Shown piece after piece: positions 44,491 to 57,370 of a stretch of 64,000 nucleotides of DNA (its first letter is position 1; each line of letters begins with the position of its first letter). Below the pieces are notes generated by a model, which saw only the letters and a list, made by a program, of their open reading frames with translations, was not told the DNA's origin and did not search any database. Position numbers and translations under genes: made by a program. Source of the DNA: Xylocopa sonorina (Eukaryota; Arthropoda; Insecta; Hymenoptera; Apidae); assembly GCF_050948175.1 (NCBI RefSeq), contig NW_027490128.1, positions 1,364,001-1,428,000 of the forward strand, read 5' to 3'.

Positions 44491-47400
44491 ACACTTCCAT
44501 GCAAGTAAATAGCGTTTGCGGATGTCTACGTATCGTAGCAATAGTGTTCTTATGTTTCTTAAAACGCGATATCGCATCTCATTTCTATGTTTCATGGTAA
44601 GATATAATATGATTTGCGAAGTGTTATGTATTCCGCGTCTACACTTCAAATGAATGTAAATGCGACACTTCTTTGCAAGGAAATAGCGTTTGCAAATGTC
44701 TACCTATCGTAGCAATAGTGTTCTAGTGCTTCTTAAAACGCGATATCGCATCTCAGTTCTATGTTTCATGGTAAGATATAATATGATTTGCGAAGTGTTA
44801 TGTTTTCCTCGTCTACACTACAAATGAATGTAAATGCGACACTTCCTTGTAAGGAAATAGCGTTTGCAGATGTCTACCTATCGTAGCAATAGAGTTCTAA
44901 TGCTTCTTAAAACGCAATATCGCATCTCATTTCTATGTTCCATGGTAAGATATAATATGATTTGCGAAGTGTCATGTATTACTCGTCTACACTTCAAATG
45001 CATGTAAATGCGAAACTTCCATGCAGGGAAATTGCGTTTGCAGATGTCTACGTATCGTAGCAATGGAATTCTTATGATTCCTAAAACGCGATATCGCATC
45101 TCATTTCAATGTTTCATGGTAAGATATAATATGATTTGCGAAGTGTTATGTTTTCCTCGTCTACACTTCAAATGAATGTAAATGCGACACTTCCTTGTAA
45201 GGAAATAGCGTTTGCAAACGTCTACCTACCGTAGCAATAGTGTTCTAATGCTTCTTAAAACGCGATATCGCATCTCATTCCTATGTTTCATGGTAAGATA
45301 TATTATGATTTGCGAAGTGTTATGCATTCCTCGTCTACGATTCAAATGAATGTAAATGCGACACTTCCTTGCAAGGAAATTGCGTTTGCAGATGTCCACG
45401 TATCGTAGCAATAGAGTTCTTATGATTCTTAAAACGCGATATCGCATCTCATTTCTATGTTTCATGGTAAGATATAGTATGATTTGCAAAGTGTTATGTA
45501 TTCCTCGCCTACACTTCAAATGAATGTAAATGCGACACTTCCTTGCAAGGAAATAGCGTTTGCGAATGTCTACCTATTGTAGCAATAGTGTTCTAATGCT
45601 TCTTAAAACGCGATATCGCATCTCATCGCTATATTTCATGGTAAGATATAATATGATTTGCGAAGTGTTATGTATTCCTCGTCTACACTTCAAACGAATG
45701 TAAATGCGACACTTCCTTGCAAGGAAATAGCGTTTGCAGATGTCTACGTATCGAAGCAATAGAGTTCAAATGCTACTTAAGACGAGATATTGCATCCCAT
45801 TTCTATGTTTCATGGTAAGATATATTATGATTTGCGAATTGTTATGTATTCTTCGTCTACACTTCAAATGAATGTAAATGCGACACTCCCTTGCAAGGAA
45901 ATAGCGTTTGCAAATGTCTACCTATCGTCGCAATAGTGTTCTAATGCTCCTTAAAACGCGATATCGCATCTCAGTTCTATGTTTCATGGTAAGATATAAT
46001 ATGATTTGCGAAGTGTTATGTTTTCCTCGTCTACACTTCAAATGAATGTAAATGCGACACTTCCATGCAAGTAAATAGCGTTTGCGGATGTCTACGTATC
46101 GTAGCAATAGTGTTCTTATGTTTCTTAAAACGCGATATCGCATCTCATTTCTATGTTTCATGGTAAGATATAATATGATTTGCGAAGTGTTATGTATTCC
46201 GCGTCTACACTTCAAATGAATGTAAATGCGACACTTCTTTGCAAGGAAATAGCGTTTGCAAATGTCTACCTATCGTAGCAATAGTGTTCTAGTGCTTCTT
46301 AAAACGCGATATCGCATCTCAGTTCTATGTTTCATGGTAAGATATAATATGATTTGCGAAGTGTTATGTTTTCCTCGTCTACACTACAAATGAATGTAAA
46401 TGCGACACTTCCTTGTAAGGAAATAGCGTTTGCAGATGTCTACCTATCGTAGCAATAGAGTTCTAATGCTTCTTAAAACGCAATATCGCATCTCATTTCT
46501 ATGTTCCATGGTAAGATATAATATGATTTGCGAAGTGTCATGTATTACTCGTCTACACTTCAAATGCATGTAAATGCGAAACTTCCATGCAGGGAAATTG
46601 CGTTTGCAGATGTCTACGTATCGTAGCAATGGAATTCTTATGATTCCTAAAACGCGATATCGCATCTCATTTCAATGTTTCATGGTAAGATATAATATGA
46701 TTTGCGAAGTGTTATGTTTTCCTCGTCTACACTTCAAATGAATGTAAATGCGACACTTCCTTGTAAGGAAATAGCGTTTGCAAACGTCTACCTACCGTAG
46801 CAATAGTGTTCTAATGCTTCTTAAAACGCGATATCGCATCTCATTCCTATGTTTCATGGTAAGATATATTATGATTTGCGAAGTGTTATGCATTCCTCGT
46901 CTACGATTCAAATGAATGTAAATGCGACACTTCCTTGCAAGGAAATTGCGTTTGCAGATGTCCACGTATCGTAGCAATAGAGTTCTTATGATTCTTAAAA
47001 CGCGATATCGCATCTCATTTCTATGTTTCATGGTAAGATATAGTATGATTTGCGAAGTGTTATGTATTCCTCGCCTACACTTTAAATGAATGTAAATGCG
47101 ACACTTCCTTGCAAGGAAATAGCGTTTGCGAATGTCTACCTATTGTAGCAATAGTGTTCTAATGCTTCTTAAAACGCGATATCGCATCTCATCGCTATAT
47201 TTCATGGTAAGATATAATATGATTTGCGAAGTGTTATGTATTCCTCGTCTACACTTCAAACGAATGTAAATGCGACACTTCCTTGCAAGGAAATAGCGTT
47301 TGCAGATGTCTACGTATCGAAGCAATAGAGTTCAAATGCTACTTAAGACGAGATATTGCATCCCATTTCTATGTTTCATGGTAAGATATATTATGATTTG

Positions 47401-47628
47401 CGAATTGTTATGTATTCTTCGTCTACACTTCAAATGAATGTAAATGCGACACTCCCTTGCAAGGAAATAGCGTTTGCAAATGTCTACCTATCGTCGCAAT
47501 AGTGTTCTAATGCTCCTTAAAACGCGATATCGCATCTCAGTTCTATGTTTCATGGTAAGATATAATATGATTTGCGAAGTGTTATGTTTTCCTCGTCTAC
47601 ACTTCAAATGAATGTAAATGCGACACTT
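44491..47628. repeat. 1,566-bp nine-monomer tandem duplication
   Basis: Bases 44,491-46,062 recur at 46,057-47,628, offset nine monomers. The copies share rare variants: GCAAGTAAATAGCG with TTTGCGGATG, ACACTACAAATG, AAAACGCAATATCG, and TCATCGCTATATTTC. They diverge at 46,063 against 47,629 (ATGCAAGTAA against TTGTAAGGAA), which marks the duplication edge. A few substitutions separate them, for example GATTTGCAAAG near 45,482 against GATTTGCGAAG near 47,048. Confidence 0.85.
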
Positions 47629-50600
47629 CCTTGTAAGGAAATAGCGTTTGCAGATGTCTACCTATCGTAGCAATAGAGTTCTTATGATTCTTAAAACGCG
47701 ATATCGCATCTCATTTCTATGTTTCATGGTAAGATATAATATGATTTGCGAAGTGTAATGTATTCCTCGTCTACACTTCAAATGAATGTGAATGCGACAC
47801 TTCCTCGCTAGGAAATAGCGTCTGCAGATGTCTACGTATCGTAGCAATAGGTTTCCAATGCTTCTTAAAACGCGATATCGCATCTCATTTCTATGTTTCA
47901 TGGTAAGATATAATATTCATCGCGAAGTGTTATGCATTCCTCGTCTACACTTCAAATGCATATAAATGCGATACTTCCATGCAAGGAAATAGCGTTTGCA
48001 GATGTCTACGTATCGTAGCAATAGAGTTCTTATGACTCTTAAAACGCGATATCGCATCTCATTTCTATGTTTCATGGTAAGGTATAATATGATTTGCGAA
48101 GTGTTATGTATTCCTCGTCTACACTTCAAGTGAATGTAAATGCGACACTTCCTTGCAAGGAAATAGCGTTTGCAGATGTCTATGTATCGTAGCAATAGAT
48201 TTCTAATGCTTCTTAAAACGCGATATCGCATCTCAGTTCTATGTTTCATGGTAAGATATAATATCATTTGCGAAGTGTTATGTTTTCCTCGTCTACACTT
48301 CAAATGAATGTAAATGCGACACTTCCTTGTAAGGAAATAGCGTTTGCAAACGTCTACCTACCGTAGCAATAGTGTTCTAATGCTTCTTAAAACGCGATAT
48401 CGCATCTCATTCCTATGTTTCATGGTAAGATATATTATGATTTGCGAAGTGTTATGCATTCCTCGTCTACGATTCTAATGAATGTAAATGCGACACTTCC
48501 TTGCAAGGAAATTGCGTTTGCAGATGTCCACGTATCGTAGCAATAGAGTTCTTATGATTCTTAAAACGCGATATCGCATCTCATTTCTATGTTTCATGGT
48601 AAGATATAGTATGATTTGCGAAGTGTTATGTATTCCTCGCCTACACTTCAAATGCATGTAAATGCGAAACTTCCATGCAGGGAAATTGCGTTTGCAGATG
48701 TCTACGTATCGTAGCAATGGAATTCTTATGATTCCTAAAACGCGATATCGCATCTCATTTCAATGTTTCATGGTAAGATATAATATGATTTGCGAAGTGT
48801 TATGTTTTCCTCGTCTACACTTCAAATGAATGTAAATGCGACACTTCCTTGTAAGGAAATAGCGTTTGCAAACGTCTACCTACCGTAGCAATAGTGTTCT
48901 AATGCTTCTTAAAACGCGATATCGCATCTCATTCCTATGTTTCATGGTAAGATATATTATGATTTGCGAAGTGTTATGCATTCCTCGTCTACGATTCAAA
49001 TGAATGTAAATGCGACACTTCCTTGCAAGGAAATTGCGTTTGCAGATGTCCACGTATCGTAGCAATAGAGTTCTTATGATTCTTAAAACGCGATATCGCA
49101 TCTCATTCCTATGTTTCATGGTAAGATATATTATGATTTGCGAAGTGTTATGCATTCCTCGTCTACGATTCAAATGAATGTAAATGCGACACTTCCTTGC
49201 AAGGAAATTGCGTTTGCAGATGTCCACGTATCGTAGCAATAGAGTTCTTATGATTCTTAAAACGCGATATCGCATCTCATTTCTATGTTTCATGGTAAGA
49301 TATAGTATGATTTGCGAAGTGTTATGTATTCCTCGCCTACACTTTAAATGAATGTAAATGCGACACTTCCTTGCAAGGAAATAGCGTTTGCGAATGTCTA
49401 CCTATTGTAGCAATAGTGTTCTAATGCTTCTTAAAACGCGATATCGCATCTCATCGCTATATTTCATGGTAAGATATAATATGATTTGCGAAGTGTTATG
49501 TATTCCTCGTCTACACTTCAAACGAATGTAAATGCGACACTTCCTTGCAAGGAAATAGCGTTTGCAGATGTCTACGTATCGAAGCAATAGAGTTCAAATG
49601 CTACTTAAGACGAGATATTGCATCCCATTTCTATGTTTCATGGTAAGATATATTATGATTTGCGAATTGTTATGTATTCTTCGTCTACACTTCAAATGAA
49701 TGTAAATGCGACACTCCCTTGCAAGGAAATAGCGTTTGCAAATGTCTACCTATCGTCGCAATAGTGTTCTAATGCTCCTTAAAACGCGATATCGCATCTC
49801 AGTTCTATGTTTCATGGTAAGATATAATATGATTTGCGAAGTGTTATGTTTTCCTCGTCTACACTTCAAATGAATGTAAATGCGACACTTCCTTGTAAGG
49901 AAATAGCGTTTGCAGATGTCTACCTATCGTAGCAATAGAGTTCTTATGATTCTTAAAACGCGATATCGCATCTCATTTCTATGTTTCATGGTAAGATATA
50001 ATATGATTTGCGAAGTGTAATGTATTCCTCGTCTACACTTCAAATGAATGTGAATGCGACACTTCCTCGCTAGGAAATAGCGTCTGCAGATGTCTACGTA
50101 TCGTAGCAATAGGTTTCCAATGCTTCTTAAAACGCGATATCGCATCTCATTTCTATGTTTCATGGTAAGATATAATATTCATCGCGAAGTGTTATGCATT
50201 CCTCGTCTACACTTCAAATGCATATAAATGCGATACTTCCATGCAAGGAAATAGCGTTTGCAGATGTCTACGTATCGTAGCAATAGAGTTCTTATGACTC
50301 TTAAAACGCGATATCGCATCTCATTTCTATGTTTCATGGTAAGGTATAATATGATTTGCGAAGTGTTATGTATTCCTCGTCTACACTTCAAGTGAATGTA
50401 AATGCGACACTTCCTTGCAAGGAAATAGCGTTTGCAGATGTCTATGTATCGTAGCAATAGATTTCTAATGCTTCTTAAAACGCGATATCGCATCTCAGTT
50501 CTATGTTTCATGGTAAGATATAATATCATTTGCGAAGTGTTATGTTTTCCTCGTCTACACTTCAAATGAATGTAAATGCGACACTTCCTTGTAAGGAAAT

Positions 50601-50712
50601 AGCGTTTGCAAACGTCTACCTACCGTAGCAATAGTGTTCTAATGCTTCTTAAAACGCGATATCGCATCTCATTCCTATGTTTCATGGTAAGATATATTAT
50701 GATTTGCGAAGT
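46826..50712. repeat. 2,262-bp, 13-monomer duplication
   Basis: Bases about 46,826-48,450 recur at about 49,088-50,712 with offset 2,262 (13 x 174). The rare CACTTTAAATG is at 47,079-47,089 and at 49,341-49,351. Both copies end where CGTCTACGATTC switches to CGTCTACACTTCAAACG. This duplication overlaps the 9-mer duplication to its left, so it is probably the later event. The intervening 48,450-49,088 contains a locally duplicated single monomer. Confidence 0.82.
48908..49255. repeat. Tandem duplication of a single identical monomer
   Basis: The monomer at 48,908-49,081 is followed by what reads as an identical copy at 49,082-49,255. Both carry TCATTCCTATG, GATATATTATG, CGTCTACGATTC, GGAAATTGCG and GATGTCCACG. 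Adjacent monomers elsewhere in the array are of different variant types, so identical neighbours indicate a very recent one-unit duplication by slippage or unequal exchange. Confidence 0.85.
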
Positions 50713-53700
50713 GTTATGTATTCCTCGTCTACACTTCAAACGAATGTAAATGCGACACTTCCTTGCAAGGAAATAGCGTTTGCAGATGTCTACGTATCGA
50801 AGCAATAGAGTTCAAATGCTACTTAAGACGAGATATTGCATCCCACTTCTATGTTTCATGGTAAGATATATTATGATTTGCGAAGTGTTATGTATTCTTC
50901 GTCTACACTTCAAATGAATGTAAATGCGACACTCCCTTGCAAGGAAATAGCGTTTGCAAATGTCTACCTATCGTCGCAATAGTGTTCTAATGCTCCTTAA
51001 AACGCGATATCGCATCTCAGTTCTATGTTTCATGGTAAGATATAATATGATTTGCGAAGTGTTATGTTTTCCTCGTCTACACTTCAAATGAATGTAAATG
51101 CGACACTTCCTTGTAAGGAAATAGCGTTTGCAGATGTCTACCTATCGTAGCAATAGAGTTCTTATGATTCTTAAAACGCGATATCGCATCTCATTTCTAT
51201 GTTTCATGGTAAGATATAATATGATTTGCGAAGTGTAATGTATTCCTCGTCTACACTTCAAATGAATGTGAATGCGACACTTCCTCGCTAGGAAATAGCG
51301 TCTGCAGATGTCTACGTATCGTAGCAATAGGTTTCCAATGCTTCTTAAAACGCGATATCGCATCTCATTTCTATGTTTCATGGTAAGATATAATATTCAT
51401 TGCGAAGTGTTATGCATTCCTCGTCTACACTTCAAATGCATATAAATGCGATACTTCCATGCAAGGAAATAGCGTTTGCAGATGTCTACGTATCGTAGCA
51501 ATAGAGTTCTTATGACTCTTAAAACGCGATATCGCATCTCATTTCTATGTTTCATGGTAAGGTATAATATGATTTGCGAAGTGTTATGTATTCCTCGTCT
51601 ACACTTCAAGTGAATGTAAATGCGACACTTCCTTGCAAGGAAATAGCGTTTGCAGATGTCTATGTATCGTAGCAATAGATTTCTAATGCTTCTTAAAACG
51701 CGATATCGCATCTCAGTTCTATGTTTCATGGTAAGATATAATATCATTTGCGAAGTTTTATGTTTTCCTCGTCTACACTTCAAATGAATGTAAATGCGAC
51801 ACTTCCTTGTAAGGAAATAGCGTTTGCAAACGTCTACCTACCGTAGCAATAGTGTTCTAATGCTTCTTAAAACGCGATATCGCATCGCATTCCTATGTTT
51901 CATGGTAAGATATATTATGATTTGCGAAGTGTTATGCATTCCTCGTCTACGATTCAAATGAATGTAAATGCGACACTTCCTTGCAAGGAAATTGCGTTTG
52001 CAGATGTCTACGTATCGTAGCAATAGAGTTCTTATGATTCTTAAAACGCGATATCGCATCTCATTTCTATGTTTCATGGTAAGATATAATATGATTTGCG
52101 AAGTGTTATGTATTCCTCGCCTACACTTCAAATGAATGTAAATGCGACACTTCCTTGCAAGGAAATAGAGTTTGCGAATGTCTACCTATTGTAGCAATAG
52201 TGTTCTAATGCTTCTTAAAACGCGATATCGCATCTCATCGCTATATTTCATGGTAAGATATAATATGATTTGCGAAGTGTTATGTATTCCTCGTCTACAC
52301 TTCAAATGAATGTAAATGCGACACTTCCCTGTAAGGAAATAGCGTTTGCAGATGTCTACCTATCGTAGCAATAGAGTTCTAATGCTTCTTAAAACGCGAT
52401 ATCGCATCTCATCGCTATATTTCATGGTAAGATATAATATGATTTGCGAAGTGTTATGTATTCCTCGTCTACACTTCAAACGAATGTAAATGCGACACTT
52501 CCTTGCAAGGAAATAGCGTTTGCAGATGTCTACGTATCGAAGCAATAGAGTTCAAATGCTACTTAAGACGAGATATTGGATCCCATTTCTATGTTTCATG
52601 GTAAGATATATTATGATTTGCGAAGTGTTATGTATTCTTCGTCTACACTTCAAATGAATGTAAATGCGACACTCCCTTGCAAGGAAATAGCGTTTGCAAA
52701 TGTCTACCTATCGTCGCAATAGTGTTCTAATGCTCCTTAAAACGCGATATCGCATCTCAGTTCTATGTTTCATGGTAAGATATAATATGATTTGCGAAGT
52801 GTTATGTTTTCCTCGTCTACACTTCAAATGAATGTAAATGCGACATTTCCTTGTAAGGAAATAGCGTTTGCAGATGTCTACCTATAGTAGCAATAGAGTT
52901 CTTATGATTCTTAAAACGCGATATCGCATCTCATTTCTATGTTTCATGGTAGGATATAATATGATTTGCGAAGTGTAATGTATTCCTCGTCTACACTTCA
53001 AATGAATGTGAATGCGACACTTCCTCGCTAGGAAATAGCGTCTGCAGATGTCTACGTATCGTAGCAATAGGTTTCCAATGCTTCTTAAAACGCGATATCG
53101 CATCTCATTTCTATGTTTCATGGTAAGATATAATGTTCATTGCGAAGTGTTATGCATTCCTCGTCTACACTTCAAATGCATATAAATGCGATACTTCCAT
53201 GCAAGGAAATAGCGTTTGCAGATGTCTACGTATCGTAGCAATAGAGTTCTTATGACTCTTAAAACGCGATACCGCATCTCATTTCTATGTTTCATGGTAA
53301 GGTATAATATGATTTGCGAAGTGTTATGTATTCCTCGTCTACACTTCAAGTGAATGTAAATGCGACACTTCCTTGCAAGGAAATAGCGTTTGCAGATGTC
53401 TATGTATCGTAGCAATAGATTTCTAATGCTTCTTAAAACGCGATATCGCATCTCAGTTCTATGTTTCATGGTAAGATATAATATCATTTGCGAAGTGTTA
53501 TGTTTTCCTCGTCTACACTTCAAATGAATGTAAATGCGACACTTCCTTGTAAGGAAATAGCGTTTGCAAACGTCTACCTACCGTAGCAATAGTGTTCTAA
53601 TGCTTCTTAAAACGCGATATCGCATCTCATTCCTATGTTTCATGGTAAGATATATTATGATTTGCGAAGTGTTATGCATTCCTCGTCTACGATTCAAATG

Positions 53701-56700
53701 AATGTAAATGCGACACTTCCTTGCAAGGAAATTGCGTTTGCAGATGTCCACGTATCGTAGCAATAGAGTTCTTATGATTCTTAAAACGCGATATCGCATC
53801 TCATTTCTATGTTTCATGGCAAGATATAGTATGATTTGCGAAGTGTTATGTATTCCTCGCCTACACTTCAAATGAATGTAAATGCGACACTTCCTTGCAA
53901 GGAAATAGCGTTTGCGAATGTCTACCTATTGTAGCAATAGTGTTCTAATGCTTCTTAAAACGCGATATCGCATCTCATCGCTATATTTCATGGTAAGATA
54001 TAATATGATTTGTGAAGTGTTATGTATTCCTCGTCTACACTTCAAACGAATGTAAATGCGACACTTCCTTGCAAGGAAATAGCGTTTGCAGATGTCTACG
54101 TATCGAAGCAATAGAGTTCAAATGCTACTTAAGACGAGATATTGCATCCCATCTCTATGTTTCATGGTAAGATATATTATGATTTGCGAAGTGCTATGTA
54201 TTCTTCGTCTACACTTCAAATGAATGTAAATGTGACACTCCCTTGCAAGGAAATAGCGTTTGCAAATGTCTACCTATCGTCGCAATAGTGTTCTAATGCT
54301 CCTTAAAACGCGATATCGCATCTCAGTTCTATGTTTCATGGTAAGATATAATATGATTTGCGAAGTGTTATGTTTTCCTCGTCTACACTTCAAATGAATG
54401 TAAATGCGACACTTCCTTGTAAGGAAATAGCGTTTGCAGATGTCTACCTATAGTAGCAATAGAGTTCTTATGATTCTTAAAACGCGATATCGCATCTCAT
54501 TTCTATGTTTCATGGTAAGATATAATATGATTTGCGAAGTGTAATGTATTCCTCGTCTACACTTCAAATGAATGTGAATGCGACACTTCCTCGCTAGGAA
54601 ATAGCGTCTGCAGATGTCTACGTATCGTAGCAATAGGTTTCCAATGCTTCTTAAAACGCGATATCGCATCTCATTTCTATGTTTCATGGTAAGATATAAT
54701 ATTCATTGCGAAGTGTTATGCATTCCTCGTCTACACTTCAAATGCATATAAATGCGATACTTCCATGCAAGGAAATAGCGTTTGCAGATGTCTACGTATC
54801 GTAGCAATAGAGTTCTTATGACTCTTAAAACGCGATATCGCATCTCATTTCTATGTTTCATGGTAAGGTATAATATGATTTGCGAAGTGTTATGTATTCC
54901 TCGTCTACACTTCAAGTGAATGTAAATGCGACACTTCCTTGCAAGGAAATAGCGTTTGCAGATGTCTATGTATCGTAGCAATAGATTTCTAATGCTTCTT
55001 AAAACGCGATATCGCATCTCAGTTCTATGTTTCATGGTAAGATATAATATCATTTGCGATGTGTTATGTTTTCCTCGTCTACACTTCAAATGAATGTAAA
55101 TGCGACACTTCCTTGTAAGGAAATAGCGTTTGCAAACGTCTACCTACCGTAGCAATAGTGTTCTAATGCTTCTTAAAACGCGATATCGCATCTCATTCCT
55201 ATGTTTCATGGTAAGATATATTATGATTTGCGAAGTGTTATGCATTCCTCGTCTACGATTCAAATGAATGTAAATGCGACACTTCCTTGCAAGGAAATTG
55301 CGTTTGCAGATGTCTACGTATCGTAGCAATAGAGTTCTTATGATTCTTAAAACGCGATATCGCATCTCATTTCTATGTTTCATGGTAAGATATAATATGA
55401 TTTGCGAAGTGTTATGTATTCCTCGCCTACACTTCAAATGAATGTAAATGCGACACTTCCTTGCAAGGAAATAGAGTTTGCGAATGTCTACCTATTGTAG
55501 CAATAGTGTTCTAATGCTTCTTAAAACGCGATATCGCATCTCATCGCTATATTTCATGGTAAGATATAATATGATTTGCGAAGTGTTATGTATTCCTCGT
55601 CTACACTTCAAATGAATGTAAATGCGACACTTCCCTGTAAGGAAATAGCGTTTGCAGATGTCTACCTATCGTAGCAATAGAGTTCTAATGCTTCTTAAAA
55701 CGCGATATCGCATCTCATCGCTATATTTCATGGTAAGATATAATATGATTTGCGAAGTGTTATGTATTCCTCGTCTACACTTCAAACGAATGTAAATGCG
55801 ACACTTCCTTGCAAGGAAATAGCGTTTGCAGATGTCTACGTATCGAAGCAATAGAGTTCAAATGCTACTTAAGACGAGATATTGCATCCCATTTCTATGT
55901 TTCATGGTAAGATATATTATGATTTGCGAAGTGTTATGTATTCTTCGTCTACACTTCAAATGAATGTAAATGCGACACTCCCTTGCAAGGAAATAGCGTT
56001 TGCAAATGTCTACCTATCGTCGCAATAGTGTTCTAATGCTCCTTAAAACGCGATATCGCATCTCAGTTCTATGTTTCATGGTAAGATATAATATGATTTG
56101 CGAAGTGTTATGTTTTCCTCGTCTACACTTCAAATGAATGTAAATGCGACACTTCCTTGTAAGGAAATAGCGTTTGCAGATGTCTACCTATAGTAGCAAT
56201 AGAGTTCTTATGATTCTTAAAACGCGATATCGCATCTCATTTCTATGTTTCATGGTAGGATATAATATGATTTGCGAAGTGTAATGTATTCCTCGTCTAC
56301 ACTTCAAATGAATGTGAATGCGACACTTCCTCGCTAGGAAATAGCGTCTGCAGATGTCTACGTATCGTAGCAATAGGTTTCCAATGCTTCTTAAAACGCG
56401 ATATCGCATCTCATTTCTATGTTTCATGGTAAGATATAATGTTCATTGCGAAGTGTTATGCATTCCTCGTCTACACTTCAAATGCATATAAATGCGATAC
56501 TTCCATGCAAGGAAATAGCGTTTGCAGATGTCTACGTATCGTAGCAATAGAGTTCTTATGACTCTTAAAACGCGATACCGCATCTCATTTCTATGTTTCA
56601 TGGTAAGGTATAATATGATTTGCGAAGTGTTATGTATTCCTCGTCTACACTTCAAGTGAATGTAAATGCGACACTTCCTTGCAAGGAAATAGCGTTTGCA

Positions 56701-57370
56701 GATGTCTATGTATCGTAGCAATAGATTTCTAATGCTTCTTAAAACGCGATATCGCATCTCAGTTCTATGTTTCATGGTAAGATATAATATCATTTGCGAA
56801 GTGTTATGTTTTCCTCGTCTACACTTCAAATGAATGTAAATGCGACACTTCCTTGTAAGGAAATAGCGTTTGCAAACGTCTACCTACCGTAGCAATAGTG
56901 TTCTAATGCTTCTTAAAACGCGATATCGCATCTCATTCCTATGTTTCATGGTAAGATATATTATGATTTGCGAAGTGTTATGCATTCCTCGTCTACGATT
57001 CAAATGAATGTAAATGCGACACTTCCTTGCAAGGAAATTGCGTTTGCAGATGTCCACGTATCGTAGCAATAGAGTTCTTATGATTCTTAAAACGCGATAT
57101 CGCATCTCATTTCTATGTTTCATGGTAAGATATAGTATGATTTGCGAAGTGTTATGTATTCCTCGCCTACACTTCAAATGAATGTAAATGCGACACTTCC
57201 TTGCAAGGAAATAGCGTTTGCGAATGTCTACCTATTGTAGCAATAGTGTTCTAATGCTTCTTAAAACGCGATATCGCATCTCATCGCTATATTTCATGGT
57301 AAGATATAATATGATTTGTGAAGTGTTATGTATTCCTCGTCTACACTTCAAACGAATGTAAATGCGACAC
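50700..57370. repeat. 3,306-bp, 19-monomer HOR; second copy broken by retroelement
   Basis: Copy 1 is about 50,700-54,064 and copy 2 about 54,006-57,370, offset exactly 19 monomers. Shared rare markers are GGAAATAGAGTTTGCG near 52,161 and 55,467, CTATAGTAGC near 52,872 and 56,178, GGTAGGATATAATATG near 52,949 and 56,255, and GATTTGTGAAGTG near 54,008 and 57,314. Differences are few: TTGGATCCC near 52,575 only, CATGGCAAG near 53,816 only, GACATTTCC near 52,844 only. Copy 2 stops at 57,370 where an LTR begins. Copy 1 continues without interruption at the matching position 54,064/54,065. Confidence 0.9.

Larger units (their letters stand above)
1..57370. repeat. 174-bp tandem satellite array, about 329.8 monomers
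   Basis: The landmark AGCAATAG recurs at 1, 175, 349 and onwards every 174 bp, up to 57,239, followed by a 132-bp partial unit cut by a retroelement. All monomers face the same way. Conserved blocks include GCGATATCGC, TTCATGGTAAGATATA, GATTTGCGAAGTGT, TTCCTTGCAAGGAA and CTACGTATCGTAG. Between landmarks 1 and 57,239 the distance is 8 bp short of 329 x 174, which matches eight single-base deletions I can locate. Monomers occur as recurrent variants (for example ATATTCATTGCG, CAAAATGCAATACTTCC, GTTTCATAAAACG) arranged in higher-order repeats. I see no transposon, RNA gene or host gene inside. A centromeric or pericentromeric location is inference. I do not recognise the satellite family. Confidence 0.98.

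Noticed and set aside
186..57177. More than one hundred minus-strand open frames built of a 58-residue repeat (MKHRNEMRYR...).
   Set aside because: They follow from the 174-bp period being a multiple of three. They start and stop at recurrent single-base monomer variants (for example CTACC instead of CTACG gives TAG in that frame), have no upstream context and are not conserved as a unit. I treat them as non-coding satellite.
1..57370. Regular direct repeats that could suggest a CRISPR array.
   Set aside because: The repeated unit is the whole 174 bp with no constant-repeat and variable-spacer division, and the context is eukaryotic satellite with a Ty3/gypsy element.
1..57370. Possible CENP-B box in the monomer (TTCG near CTTCGTCTACAC).
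   Set aside because: The required CGGG half of the box is missing on both strands of the monomer.
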